A stretch of DNA of 64,000 nt from Scilla litardierei (GCA_030789695.1 CM061132.1:152900597-152964596), one strand, 5' to 3'. Positions 10,994-23,500 are shown, counted from the stretch's first letter. Translations and numbers: made by a program. The notes: generated by a model from the letters alone, not told the origin.

Positions 10994-12820
10994 TGATCGC
11001 GCCCCGGATACACGTCCCGGAGCGGCGACATGTAGTCTTACCGCAAGCGCACGGTGTAGCGGCGAGCGGGTATCGAACACAGGGAGGCCTAATAATAGTG
11101 TCTTCTTCAATCACCTGGTTATAGGAAAAGTCGAGAAATGTTCGCAAATATGCGGTCACAGTCGTTCAAATGTATAAAAGAAATGACAAATTAATAAAGA
11201 CGCTTAGGGGATAGGGAATCCCCGCTACTTGCCGTATCTCATCATTGTGATTCGTAGGTTTCACAATTGCTAGACTTGAAATTCGTGTGAACTAGTTGCA
11301 ACTAAATGTAGAACCAAGCTCACGCTCTCGCGCTATTGCCGGTCTATAGCCAACCTAGGGTAGGGTCCAATCTCTTGCAAATCCTAACCTAGGCAAACTA
11401 GCGTGAAGAACAACATCATCGTTCAATCGTATCTCGAGCCCACTCTCGTGCAAACTCGAGCTACGACCTAGGTTGGGATAGTTCCTACCCGTCCAATCTC
11501 TTGCAAACAGGTATTGGTATAGAGTTACAATCGAAAACCCTAGTTTCGGTCCAATCTCTTGCAAACCAATTCCGGAGGAATCCAATTGTAACCCAATTCG
11601 AATATCTAGGGCTTCCTATTAAGTTGGGATCCAATCTCTTGCAAATCCCAATCGGTATGAATTCCTAGCTATTCGTATTAAATCAATCCAAAACTAACCC
11701 TAATCAACCCCAGCAATAATTTCACCAATTCATCACAAATTTGAAATTGGGCTCGTAGGGTTCATCCCTACGCCCTAAGACGATGAAACTACTCATAATT
11801 CATAATATAATGCAATAGAAATTCACAATCAAAATCAATGGAACTCATAGCAATATTCAAAATATCAATAAAAATGGAGTTTTTGAGGGAGAGAGAGACA
11901 AACCAATGAAGAACAAGATAACATCGAACAAAAATATCACTTTTCTCTCCTCCCTAAAAGCTAAATCTAATCCCTAAAAAGTTAATCTAAAAAAGCTGCA
12001 AAAAGTTCTGAAAAAGCCCTCTAAACTAGGTTAAAAACTGGGGTTAAATACCCCCCAAAATCGCCCAAAAAATCCTGACGAAAATGCCCCTGCGCAGCCT
12101 CAAAATCGCAGTTTACGCTACAGGCAGCGCGGCTCACTCGGCCGAGTGACAAATGTCACTCGGCCGAGTGAGAGACCCTGACGGATTCCAGAGAGTTGGG
12201 GGTCTTGGGGGTCGTCTCCTCGGAGGTCACTCGGCCGAGTGACTTTTATTCACTCGGTCGGTGGGCGTTCTTCACTCGGGCGGACGGTCTTTCGTCACTC
12301 GGCCGAGTCGGTCTTTGGGGCTGACTGACGGATTCCAGAGAGTTGGACATTTTTGGTTGCCGTCGTCTTGGCTCCACTCGGGCGAGGGATGACTCGGTAC
12401 TCGGCCGAGTGGTATGGCGATGCTCGGCCGAGTGCACGCTGATATTGGCTCTGTTGCGTGTCCGATATGGCCGGCCGAGCGGGCTGTCTATGCTTGGCCG
12501 AATGACTCCTTCACTCGGCCGAGTGGCATGCTGAAAATGCCCATTCTTCATGTTTTTGCCTCATCGTCGCTCCTACGACGTTCTTTCTTCTTCCACTCCT
12601 CTCCAATCGCAAAATACCCCTTAAGAGAGTCGTCGGTGACACTCTAGAGTGGGTGCATCTCAGAATCACTCCAAATCGCTCCAAATCTCCTGAAATACGA
12701 CAAAAACAACAAATCGTGAAAAGCATCGCAATATTGTCGAATAAACGTGAAAAACACGATTTGAGTGATCTAAATGGCATGCAAACATGCAGAAAAAAGG
12801 TGTAAAATACGGAGTGATCA
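10994..12820 (-). repeat. 5' LTR of element A (1,827 bp)
   Basis: Reads TGATCACTCC at the start (12820 downward) and ends GCGATCA at 10994, next to the PBS. U3 carries the CTCGGCCGAG palindrome cluster (12130-12530) followed by a TATTTAA box (12050-12044). Near 12700-12661 a motif TTTCAGGAGATTTGGAGCGA is shared with the LTRs of H and C. Downstream are several copies of CCAATCTCTTGCAAA (plus-strand sense; 11370-11640), an internal direct repeat. Only this LTR of A is in the window. Confidence 0.88.
12130..12530. repeat. CTCGGCCGAG palindrome cluster in the LTR of element A
   Basis: At least seven copies of CACTCGGCCGAGTG or one-base variants (near 12135, 12160, 12230, 12297, 12400, 12424 and 12514). 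On the minus strand the cluster ends about 84 bases upstream of a TATTTAA box at 12050-12044. Confidence 0.9.
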
Positions 12821-13570
12821 GAGGGGAAGGAGGGAGTGGGGCTGTCGATGATGGTGGAGGGGAGAGGGAAGTGGAGGAGGTTGGCGTGTGGGTGGCTGAT
12901 CGTCGAAGGGATGTGGATTTTTAGTCGAGGAGCTGGGAGAAGAGGGATTGAAGCTGTTTTGAATAATAATAATAAGTTGATTCGACCACATGGAAGGGGC
13001 TTTATATAGTTGGGGGCATGAGTAGAATGACACGTCCGTATAAAAAAGTTTCATTCGGCCATGTGAGTTGAGGGTCGATTTAAGGTGGGGAAGGGGGTAG
13101 ATGACACTGCCGTATGAACATATGAAATTTTGGGCTGCAGAGTTGACGACGCGACCGTTTCGAAAAATCGAAACGAACATGTAGAGCCTACAGAACCCCC
13201 CATTTTCTCCACAAATTCTCGAGGGTTATGCAGCAGTTTCGAGAAATCGAAACGACCGTATGAAATTGGTTTTAAATGAGGAGGGGGTTGATGTTTCAAG
13301 CGGCCGTATGATTGGAAAGCACACGGCCGTGTGAATTGAAATTATTGGCCTCTTGCTTTGGTTGCCCCTTCCTTTTGCTCCTTCAGTCCCTTGTTTCCCC
13401 CATTGTTCCTGCCTCCACCCTTGCTCCTCTTAAGCCGCAGCACAAAAACCCAACAAGGAAGTCATCTAAAATCTTGGTAAATGGGTTATTAAAACCCATC
13501 ATTTTAAACTCTAAAACTCTAAGACATGGTTTTTAAAAAAAACTCTAGGAGTCGTGGTCTCGGGTCCTAG
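12821..13570 (-). repeat. X: LTR-like sequence with minus-strand promoter, right flank of element A
   Basis: No gene is seen. On the minus strand the block has several CATACGGCCG or CACGGCCGTGTG motifs (13020-13340) followed by an ACTATATAAAG TATA box (13009-13001) and a CT-rich leader. This is the U3-R layout of an LTR. Element A begins at its left edge, so A may have inserted into it. Its relation to the LTR of element E, which carries the same CGGCCGT-type motif but a different leader, is not settled. The right edge near 13570 is approximate. Confidence 0.5.
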
Positions 13571-13732
13571 GGTTTAAAAGGATGTTTGGGGCAAGCCAAT
13601 CGAGGAGATAGAGACAATTTATTCGAGTAGAAAGGAAAAACTATAAAACTAAAGGAAAAACCTAAGATCAATACGCTCCTCTCGCTATCGAGAAGATTCG
13701 AGTTTACTGGGATCCGATAAAAACATAAAATT

Positions 13733-15347
13733 TTATACACTACTGGGTTGAGTACACTTGTTTTCAAAAAGTGGATCCAACACTTTGATTGGAGCAGGTA
13801 GCTGCTCAATTCGCTCTTTTCGTGGCTCTGCCAACATCTTGGTGCCACGAACACCAACGGACCCTAGCAATGCTCCATCCAGCTTCTCTCGAGGACGTCC
13901 ACCTATGTCCTGTAAAAGAAAAGGAGCATCAGTCTGCGGTGATGAAAATTTTCCCAAAATGAATGTTTTCCATAGGTAATCGTCAATATATGATGAAATG
14001 CATGAGATGGGTTGACGAGAACTCCCTGGAAATGAATTGCAATCTCTCGTTGATGACGCGTCGCTTCGCTAATCCCATATACATACTCCTCAGGGGCAGC
14101 CAAGGACCAACACACCTCCGTTGAATGAAAATCTATATCCTGCAAGGGGTATGTTAAGTCAATAGCATCTGAATCAAAAGAGTTATGAAATGGAATAGAT
14201 GATTCAGAAGTGGAGTTTAAAATACTTTCCTGAACGGGAGCGGTAAGCTCTGCTGGGTGCGATGTCTCTGATGGAGTGGGAGCGTCCTATGGAGGTGATG
14301 ATAGACGTAAGGAGGCATCCGACTTGCTAAAATGAGGTGTGGTTCCACTCTCATCCTCATCGTCAATGTTGACATCCTCTATGGTCTCCTCGATGTTCTC
14401 ACGTAATACGAAGTGGGGGATGCGATCAAACGGGAAGGGTGACTTGGGTTCAACGATGTCTGAGATCCTGCTTTCACCCAGGTACACCTCACTCCCGTCC
14501 TCCATGGTGGAATAGTGATGAATAGTGTTCCCTGCAATTCGTACAAAAGTTCCATCATTCATACCACCATCATCTGTGAGGTCAATGGTGCTATGGCATG
14601 GTCCTAGCTTGATACTAACCTCTCCAAGTAAAATCGTGTTCACCCATGGGCAAATGTGTGGTTCATCATCCATCTGAGGTACATCGTCCGGAGTGTGGTG
14701 ATGGACGTGAGCATCGGTGGTACACGTCTCGGGAATGGTCTCTGCATGGAAAAATAAACTCATATCAAAATTCTTCAAATTAGAATCATATGAGTTACCT
14801 TTCTGTGATAAATGAGATGCGGCTACAATCTCCATATAGGCCCATGCATCCTCAGGTGGCATGTCAAAGAATCACCCTCCGTTCATCTTCATCATGGATT
14901 CTTGCAAGTCGAAGGGCAATCATCCACTGAAGAGGCAGAGCAGCTCATGGGTGCTTATCCCATGCTCCGGCAATCCATCCATCAATCGGATGAATCTCCC
15001 CCAAGCTTGCCAAAGTGTCTCTTTAGTGAGCTAGGTGAAAGTGTTAATCTGGTCCCTTGGTGTGTGGTGTTGCCTCACCTAAATCTCAATGGTAGAGGTG
15101 GCTCCTCCATCAAGACTACCCCATCCTGATGATGTTGGTAGAGCAATTGAGTCCTTACCATGCAAATGTGACTGCCTTGTGATGTGGCCAATTGGTTCAC
15201 ACTTTGTGCTAGTTCTTGAAGTTGGGCTTGTGCTATGGTTTGGGTTTTGAGCCATCGAGTTTCGTCTCAGAGTTGGTCTTCTAGAAGAAACTCCATGTGG
15301 GATTTCTGTGGTGGTGGTGGTAGTGGGTTTGTGGGACATGTTGTAGG
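13733..15347 (-). pseudogene. Element E: gag-type pseudogene with unusual acidic C-terminal region
   Basis: Minus-strand fragments in shifting frames. A region near 15080-14860 resembles the second half of a Retrotrans_gag core (WQAWGRFIRLMDG, then LLCLFSGWLP, then MPPEDAWAYMEI). A long acidic segment follows (to 14287), and then C-terminal pieces at 14145-13903 and 13957-13733 ending with RKERIEQLPAPIKVLDPLF. That ending closely resembles the end of the intact gag-only protein of element D (RKDMIEQLPPQLHILDPPF). No protease or RT is present. Element B lies directly upstream on this strand, and the E frame appears to continue across it at 26787. Multiple frame breaks make it a pseudogene. Confidence 0.65.
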
Positions 15348-15352
15348 TATAT

Positions 15353-18174
15353 TGTAATGACTCCAACTTCCATGTACGCGTACTTGTACGTATTTTGACG
15401 TAAATACGTACGTATATTTTTCGGGAGTATGCTTGTATTTTTCCTTTAATTATTTGGTGTAGGAATTAATTTTGAAAGATTTTAAACTCATCAATTGAAT
15501 TTTGTAAATAAGAGTATTTGGATGAATACTTGTATTTAGAGTGTATATGGTATTTCTTCATGTATTTCTATTCTTTTAAAAATACAAAATCTAAATTTTT
15601 TAGCCATGACAACACAACAAATGAGGTGTCATCTTATGAGCTAAAAAGAGAACACATGGCTTAATCTTGACTAAGATGTGTGGATGAGAGGATTTTGGGG
15701 AATACAATTTTCAAGGCAAAAAAAAAACAAATACCAAAAAGGAAAAAAAATCTCATTTTCACTCTCTCACTTTCACTCTTGCTCCTCCACCAGGCCGTGA
15801 GTTCTCCCCTCCCATTTCTCTCATTTTATTTCACCATTTCCTCCTCCCATCACCACCATTTGCTCTTCCCACTATACCACCAAAAAGCCCTCTTGTTCCT
15901 CATCATTCTAAACACAATACTCATCCCAAAAGGCTCTCAGAAATCCAAACTTGGAGGCCAACTAGGAGTTGAAGAAGGAAGCTAGGAGCCTTTCATCAAG
16001 GAAATAAGAAGGGCAATAGAAATTTGGAGGACTTTGTAAGGTAGTAACTTCTACCATTTTAGTAGTACCTAGTTTTAGAAATTGGATTTTTAATTAAGTT
16101 AGCATGTTATGTGGATTTTTGTGTTGAAACTATGTTTGTATTTCATGATAGGAACCACACTTTAGAAATTTCAATGTGTTCTTTAGTGATTACTACAAAA
16201 ATTGGTGTCATGTCATTCCTTATGCATCAAGTTTAGTATGTTTTGTTCTCATTTTGGTTTAATGCTCAAAATTAATAATATTAAGCCATGTTGAAAAATT
16301 GATAGTATGGATTATGATTAATCTTGTTGAAGAGTACTAGATTGTAGGTTGTTTATGTTTTGGAAGTTAGTATTCATGTTATTTTCATTAAGTGGTAGTT
16401 TGCATGTGATATAGTCTTAATTGTGTAAAGTAGGTTAATAGTAATTAAATTTTTGTAGAATTAGAATTATATTGACATCTTGAAAATGATGTAAACTTAT
16501 TATTATGATAGTATAGTTAAGTTAATTATGACACCCAATAAGTTAGAAACTAGTTTAGTTAGGAAAACTAGTTGCTGGAATTTTTTTAGCAGCAGGATAG
16601 TAACTTGTAAAAATCATATAAAATAGTAGAAAAATCAGAAAAATACAATCGAGCCATGACGGAAAACTGCAGAAAATTTACTACAACTTTGAAGAGGGGC
16701 TGAGAGCCAATTCTGACTGTAGACAGGGTAACAGAGCCATTCTTTCTAGACTGACAGTTTTTGGCAGATTCATGTTGTAATTTTGCTTAGGAATTGTATA
16801 GTTGTATTTTTGTTAAGTTAGGTTTGATCATGTTAATTATACTTCATTATCATGCTCTTGAGTAATGTCTTAATGATGATGTTTAATATGTTATGATTCA
16901 TGTGCTCTTGAGTAATGTCTTAATGATGATGTTTAATATGTTATGATTCATGTGGATAAGAATGATGTTGCTGATGAGAAATTTTCAAGCATGAAATGAA
17001 GTGAAAACGGTTGTTGAAACCGCTAAAGAAATATTGTCAAAACAATGTTGTAATAATTTGAAAAATTGTGAGTGAGCAGAGAATTGACATCGGGAGTACT
17101 CGGTCCATTCTTGAAATGGGTGAGACTCCAGATGTGGGTTTGGAGGAAAACGGTTAAACTTTAGGTGTTAAGGAGCGCACCGTAGTACTATTTTTCTCAC
17201 TCGTTACGTCACTCCCGTAAGGGGGAGTTGACTAGAGTTGGAGAGACCGGTGGTGTACTCGTGTTGCACCATGTATGGTAATTGATGGTTTTCTCCGTTT
17301 TCCACAGAAAAACCTAGATGAGTCTCGCTCTAGTGCCTTACACTGTTCGGGCACGGAGTTACGAGAGGCCCCTCCAGTGCTCGTGTCGCTGGAGTGGTAC
17401 CACTTTTCACCCACCCTGGGTGAAGTTTGCTTCCTTAGCAGTCTACGATTTACCCGGGTTCCAAAAACAGAACAATATTTAAATTTTAATTAATTTAATT
17501 ATTTATTTATTTCAGCTCTGTTTACTGTTGTTTACTTTCAGCACTTTTGCCCTGTCTTTAATTTCTGCATATTCTTGAGATTGATGTGACACTTGTAATC
17601 AGTTGGTTAGTTAGGAAGACCAGTTCTAATACTGGGTTCTACTAGGGTGTTAGGAGTTCATACTGTGTCACGTGTTGACGTGTCCCATCCCGTGGTTTTC
17701 AGGTGTGAGACCCGAGCAATCTTCGGGTGTTCCGGAGCCAGAGACCGGTGCCAGTACAGCAGAGGTTGAGCCTACGGGCGACCTTGTTCAGTTAGACTTC
17801 CCGGGGTTAGACTAGTGGGTGAGTTGTACCGGGTGTGTACTTTTAGTACTTTTTGGGTCGGGGGTTTCTTCTTTTGTTGTACCCACTTTTGTACCCCCTT
17901 TTTGTACAGCTGATGTATAAATATGGATTAGTATGACGTAATGTATTGTTCTGCGTCGTTGTATTTACTTTTCAGTACTGCGTTTTATTTCTGTTGGAGC
18001 ACTTTCTTTTCTATGTATTATTCTAGTGTGTTGCAGTGGCCTGCTCACTGTTTAATATTAAACCACAAAAAAAGCCTAGTAGTATTTGGATAAGAAGGCT
18101 TGAAGCCTGAGTCTGAATACTACGGTGGCCTCGTCAGCTACGCCTCCTGTACTTGGGAGAGCATGTGCGTGACA
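15353..18174 (+). repeat. 5' LTR of element B (2,822 bp)
   Basis: Begins TGTAATGACTCC and ends GCGTGACA. It matches the 3' LTR along its length with scattered substitutions. It is 51 bases longer, almost all explained by a 50-bp tandem duplication. No PBS of the usual initiator-Met type (TGGTATCAGAG) follows. Confidence 0.93.
16854..16953 (+). repeat. 50-bp tandem duplication in the 5' LTR of element B
   Basis: Units 16854-16903 and 16904-16953, each starting GCTCTTGAGTAATG, are identical by eye. The 3' LTR has a single copy near 25510-25560, so the duplication arose after insertion or is specific to this LTR. Confidence 0.92.
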
Positions 18175-18220
18175 GGGTTTTTGTGGTGGCCCATGCAGGT
18201 CAGCTCACACTACGATACAC

Positions 18221-18302
18221 GTAAGAATAGTACAAGTAAGGCTACAATATTACAATTTACAATTTTGGTACTGAATATTGTTTTCCCTGTTCATTCTTGC
18301 AG
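18221..18302 (+). other. Candidate 5'-leader intron of element B
   Basis: GTAAGA at 18221 matches a plant donor, and TTCATTCTTGCAG ending at 18302 is a strong acceptor two bases before the gag ATG. The 82-base interval is AT-rich. Inferred from consensus only. Confidence 0.4.
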
Positions 18303-18303
18303 A

Positions 18304-20418
18304 ATGGATCCGGGGAATGGATCGTCCGAGAACAGGACCCCTCCTTCTGATGCTGCATCGTCTGAGGCTTCCCTGATGGGGAAGATTCTGATAGGGATTC
18401 TGCAGCATATGCAGCAGATGGAGGATAGAGTGGCTAGTGGTGTGCCACCAAAGCCAGTGGGTATCAGGCAGTTCAGATCTTTGTACCCGAAGTACTTTTC
18501 GGGCAAGGAGAGTCCTCTGGAGGTAGACGAGTGGATCAGGTATTCTGAGGATGATTTGGAGGCTATTGGATACCCGAGAGATAGATGGGTGGATGCCGCG
18601 AAGAGGCAATTGACTCATCAGGCACGAGATTGGTGGGATGCTCAGGAGCTACATTTGACCAAGCCGATCCCGTGGGAGAAGTTTAGAGAGTTATTTGAGG
18701 CTCAGTTCCTGCCAGAGACAAAGAAGGATGAGCTTTGTTTGAGGTTCGAGCACCTGACTCAGGGACGACGGAGCGTAGATGCCTATGATGCAGAGTTCTC
18801 ACTATTGAGCAAGTTTGCTCTGGAGTTGGTACAGTGGGAGGCCACCAGAGCTAGACGATTCAGGATGGGGTTGGACCCTGAGTTCAAAGTAGCGATGTCG
18901 ACCTAGGTGTTGCTTACATACAGTGCCATACTGGAGGCGGCCAGGATGCATGAGACACATCTGAAGAGTGTGGGTAGAGGTCTAGCAACAGTAGAGAGGC
19001 ACCCTGCGGGTCAGCAGAGGAGTTTCCCGAGTCCCACTCAGACCACTCAGTTTCGGAGGCCTGGAGCTCCACCAGCACCACTGCGGCGGTTGCCTTGTAG
19101 ATTTTGTGAAAAGTCGGGGCATGATCAGAAGGATTGCAGGTCTATTGCTGGGCGGTATTTTACATGTGGTCAGTAGGGGAGAGCACGGTCTCAAACCAGT
19201 GGTTTGGGACCTAAACCGAACCAGGCCGTATAAGTAGCGGTTTCTCATAGGCCAGACCAAACCAGAACGTCAGACCGACGGTTTCCGAGCTGAAGAAAAC
19301 CGCTTGGAGTGGTTTGGTTCAGTTTGGAACCGCGGTTCAGACATATGATGACGGAAGATCCCCTCATATAACCAATTTTGCTAAATATAGACTTTATCAT
19401 TAAAATAATTTGATGACATGGCTTCATTTCTGTGCTCCTTATCAAACCAGGGAAAATTAGGCAGTGATCATGAGACACATAGGGGGCAGGAGAAATATAT
19501 AGAGAGGGATGAGGGGGGAAATTTGAGAGGGAGAGTGGGGAATTGACTCTAACGCCGGTCAATATGTCTAAGCTTAGGTCATGTTCGGCTGTGTCTTTTA
19601 ATGGGGTGGGGTTAGGCAAAGGGCATGGTTTGGTTGCATGTCTTTGTTGGTTGCTTGCCTAATGAATTTTTTTTCTTTCATTTAACTACACGATGTTCTC
19701 TGATATTGATTGATATATACTTCTCATTAACTAGCAAACTGTGCTTCATCTAAACACTTTCAAGTTAAGCAGATAACTGTAATATTTAATAACACAATTA
19801 AGCATATAATGATGGGATATTTGAATAGCTACAATATTTGTTAAGCTTCCACCATCTGTATAGTTAGGTCCAGTAACCTCTGGGATTCCAAACCAGCGCC
19901 TAACAAATAACACACTTAGTCATCACTAATCAATAATTTCATGTTAGGAGTCGGTTTGGTTCGGTTTAAGCGGTTTCGACAGGGTGAAACCAAACCAGAC
20001 CATACAAGTGGCGGTTTCCAATGATTGAGACCAAACAAGACCGATGGAGAGCGGTTCGGTTCGGTTTTTGGCTCGGTCTGGTTCGGTCCAGTTCGGTCCG
20101 GGCGGTTTGAGCAAATCGTGCTCACCCCTAGTGGTCAGTCTGGGCACATAAGTAGGCAGTGTCCTCAGCAGGGGCAGACTTCAGGTTCTGGGGCACCAGT
20201 GGCAGTCTGGCCTGTGCAGCAGGAGAGGACCCTTCCACTGGCTCCACAGAGGATTCCACTGCCAGCTCCACCAGCGACTGGTGCAGTGACTCAGAGAGGA
20301 CCACCTAGGCCTCTGCAGCAGCAGCAGCAACAACAGACCCCCAAGAGAGCGACGTCGAGGCGTCAGGCTTTCACCATGTCGGTTGTCGAGGCAGAGGACA
20401 CCGGTCGAGTTATCACTG
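18304..20418 (+). pseudogene. Chromovirus gag, interrupted by stop and hAT element (element B)
   Basis: Starts MDPGNGSSENRTPP at 18304. The capsid core runs from about 18460 to 18900 (IRQFRSLYPKYFSG, WWDAQELH, WEKFRELFEAQFLP, LTQGRRSVDAYDAEF). A TAG at 18904-18906 stands where a Gln codon is expected. The frame continues to a CCHC zinc knuckle at 19096-19137 (C-x2-C-x4-H-x4-C). A second knuckle is split by the hAT insertion: its TCGQ lies before 19174 and its SGHISRQC after 20138. The first Cys of that second knuckle appears as Tyr (TAT). A Pro/Gln-rich tail leads to the protease. Gag packages element RNA. Confidence 0.85.
19174..20130. mobile_element. Non-autonomous hAT-type DNA transposon (957 bp)
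   Basis: Flanked by the 8-bp duplication GTGGTCAG (19166-19173 and 20131-20138). The ends are imperfect inverted repeats: TAGGGGAGAGCACGG at the left and the complement of TAGGGGTGAGCACGA at the right. The 8-bp TSD and TAGGGGTG-type ends are hallmarks of hAT elements. Subterminal regions are full of GGTTTGGTT and GGTTCGGTT words in both orientations. No transposase frame exists, so movement would need a transposase in trans. Confidence 0.93.
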
Positions 20419-20530
20419 GTACCTATTTTTTTTCCAGTTGAATGTGTTCTTATTTCTATTATAGTATATTATATTTGTTACTGTGACTAGGATGTTTAGA
20501 CTCTTATGTTAGTTTGTGTTATTCTCTTAG
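20419..20530 (+). other. Intron-like gap between gag and protease (element B)
   Basis: The gag frame runs into stops just after a GTACCT donor-like site at 20419. A TTCTCTTAG acceptor ends at 20530. Removing these 112 AT-rich bases joins both sides in phase (the split codon is Gly) and leads directly into the protease domain. An inserted non-intron sequence is possible but would have to mimic splice sites and phase. Confidence 0.6.
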
Positions 20531-23500
20531 GTGTTATTAGAGTTGCATCTTTCACTGCCTTGTCACTATTTGATTCAGGAGCATCCCATTGCTTCATGTC
20601 TCAGCAGTTTGTGACTAGGAATTCCTTAGTAGTAGACTCATTTGCTTCTAGTTGGAATATCCATACAAGGAGTGGAGTGATCCGCAGTTCTTCGGGATAC
20701 CGACATTGTCCTGTTGAGATTTGTGGACGTAGGCTGTATGCAGATTTCTTAGTGATGGGGATGCCTCATTTTGAAGCAGTGTTTGGGATGGACTGGTTAG
20801 AGATGTTCTATGCCACTATAGATTGTAGGCTCAGGAAGATAGTGTTTCAGATTCCTGATCATCCAGAGTTTGAGTTTCTTAGTGGTAGTAGTTCCCTTGG
20901 ACCATTGAAGTTTAAGGCCAGCCCAGTAGAAGTGATGATGGAGATGGATGTTGAGCCTGTATTGCCGAGGGTAATCCGAGATTTCCCTGATGTCTTTCCA
21001 GATGATATCTATGGACTTTCTCCATATAGATCTTTGGAGTTCACCATCGATCTGATTCCAGGCACTCAACCGATTGCGAAGGCTCCATACCGTATGACTC
21101 CTCCAGAGTTAGCAGAGCTTCGTAGTCAGTTGAAGGATTTGTCAGAGCATGGTTTGATTCAGCCAAGTGTTTTGCCATGGGGTGCGCCAGTGATTTTGGT
21201 GAATAAGAAGGATGGATCTCGAAGGATGTGCATCGATTACCAGGAGTTGAATAAAGTTACTGTGAAGAACAAGTATCATCTTCCTAGGATTGATGACATC
21301 TTTGATCAGTTGGGTGGATCTCGTGTGTATTCAAAGTTGGATTTGAGAAGCGGGTATCATCAGGTGAAGGTCAGAGGATCAGATATTCCGAAGACTGCAT
21401 TTAGAACTTGGTATGGTCATTATGAGTTTTTAGCGATGCCTTTCGGTGTTACTAATGCACCAGCCACATTCATGAAAATGATGAACCAAGTCTTCTATGA
21501 GTACTTGGATAAGTTTGTAGTCATCTTTATAGATGATATCTTGGTGTACTCAAGATCAGAGGAAGATCATGCTGACATCTCAGGATGGTTCTGGAGACTC
21601 TGAGGCAGCACCCGTTATATACTAAGTATAGCAAGTGTCAGTTTTGTCTGACCAAGGTTGCTTTTCTAGGACATGTTGTGTCTGGAGATGGGATAGCTGT
21701 AGACCCAGAGAAGGTTGCTGCAGTAGAGAAGTGTGGCCAGTTCCTAAGTCAGTAACAGAGATCAGAAGTTTCTTGGGTTTGGCTGGGTACTACAGTAAGT
21801 TCATCAAGGATTTTTCTAAGATTGATGCACCGATGACTCATCTAACCAAGAAGAATGTTGCTTACAGTTTGTCAGAGGAATGTCAGCGAGCATTTGATGA
21901 ACTGGAGCATCGATTGATCACTGCACCTGTCCTGACGATTCCAGACCATTCAGGTGGATATGAGATTTACTGTGATGCGTCAGGCAGAGGATTGGGATGT
22001 GTTCTCCATCAGCATAGTAGGGGTAGCTTATGCTTCTAGATTGTTGAAGACTCATGAGAGGAACTATCCTACGCATGATTTGGAATTAGCAGCAGTGGTG
22101 TTTGTATTGAAGTTGTGGAGGCATTTTCTTCTGGGTGAGCATGTAAAGATATACATAGATCACAAGAGTTTGAAGTACGTGTTCACTCAGAAAGAGCTGA
22201 ATATGAGGCAGCGCAGATGGCTCGAGTTGATGGCTGATTATGATGTCGACCTCCAATATGACCCTGGGAAATTCAACGTAGTGCCTGATGCTCTTAGTCG
22301 TATGCCAACAGTGATGATGTTGACTGTGCAGAGAGAACTTCGGGGTGATATTCGGCAGTTGGAGATTGAAGTTGTCTTACCTGGTTCATCAGTGGTGATG
22401 ATGAACTTGCAAGTTCAATCTGATTTAGTTGAAAGGATTAAGGCAGCTCAGTCTGGAGATGCGAAGTTGAAGAAGATTCGCGAGTAGACAGAAGCCAGAC
22501 TTTGTAATGATTTCTGTATTCATGAAGATGGATCTCTGCGTTTTGGGAGCATGATTTGTGTGCCATCAGGTGACATTTGGGATGAACTGTGAGAGAAGCT
22601 CATAGCTCACCTTATTCTATCCATCCTGGAGGCACCAAAATGTATCGTGATCTGCGACAACATTTTTGGTGGCACGGCATGAAGCGTAGTGTGGCTAGAA
22701 GTGTAGCTTCATGTTTGAGATGTCAGTAAGTCAAGGCCGAGTATCAGAGAATGGCAGGACTTCTGCAGCCTCTTCCAATTCCAGAGTGGAAGTGGCAGCA
22801 AGTGACGATGGATTTCGTATCTGGCTTACCTCGCACTTCTCGAGGACATGATGCTATTTGGGTAATCGTTGACCGATTAACCAAATCAGCTCACTTCATA
22901 CCATTTCGAGTGGGCCAGTCGACAGACCATCTTGCTAAGAGACATATGGAGGTGAGATTTCTTGTTTTATATCTCTCTCTGTTTTGTTGTTAGTCTAGAT
23001 TCTGATTAGTCATGTGTGCAGGAAATCGTGAGGCTTCACGGAGTACCTGTAAGCATAGTCTCCGACCGTGACACAAGATTCACGTCTCACTTTTGGAGAA
23101 GTTTGCGGGCTAGCTTATGAACTCAACTGAGTTTCAGCACTGCATACCATCCACAGACAGACGTTCAATCGGAGATGACAATTCGGATCCTAGAAGATAT
23201 GCTGAGGGCGTGCATGCTGGATTTCAAAGGTTCTTGGGACGAACATCTACATCTGGTAGAATTCGCCTACAATAACAGTTATCAAGCCAGTATAGGCATG
23301 GCGCCATTTGCAGCCTTGTATGGAAGGAAGTGTCGATCTCCTCTCAGTTGAGATGATGTTGGAGATCGTGAATTGTTGGACCCGGATATGATCGCGGAAA
23401 CCATGGAAGTTGTAAGAGTCATCAGAGACAATCTTTGCATAGCTCATGACCGTTATAAGCACTGGGCAGATGCGAAGAGGCGACACTTGGAGTTCCAGCC

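Larger units (their letters stand above)
1..12820 (-). mobile_element. Element A: Athila-lineage Ty3/gypsy LTR retrotransposon lacking RT/integrase (3' end off window)
   Basis: Read on the minus strand the order is 5' LTR (12820-10994), PBS (10987-10970), gag (10860-8865), protease (5842-5169 after removing an inserted solo LTR), a post-pol motif (about 5065-5010), palindrome cluster and TATA-like box (4745-4386), ORF1 (3848-1705) and 3' noncoding DNA to base 1. The 3' LTR lies outside the window. The Athila assignment rests on the PBS type, the gag and protease sequences and an ATHILA ORF1-like protein. No RT, RNase H or integrase sequence occurs between protease and ORF1, so A could not have moved alone. 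GAGGG at 12821-12825 is one candidate TSD copy; its partner is not visible. Confidence 0.88.

Noticed and set aside
12838..13000. G-rich purine stretch after the right edge of element A as a second PPT
   Set aside because: On the minus strand it is a CT-rich leader below a TATA box, so a promoter leader is the better reading.
15680..15985. 101-codon frame in the B LTR, repeated at 24340-24642
   Set aside because: It lies in the LTR leader, recurs because LTRs are duplicated, and differs by frame-affecting indels; no domain is seen.
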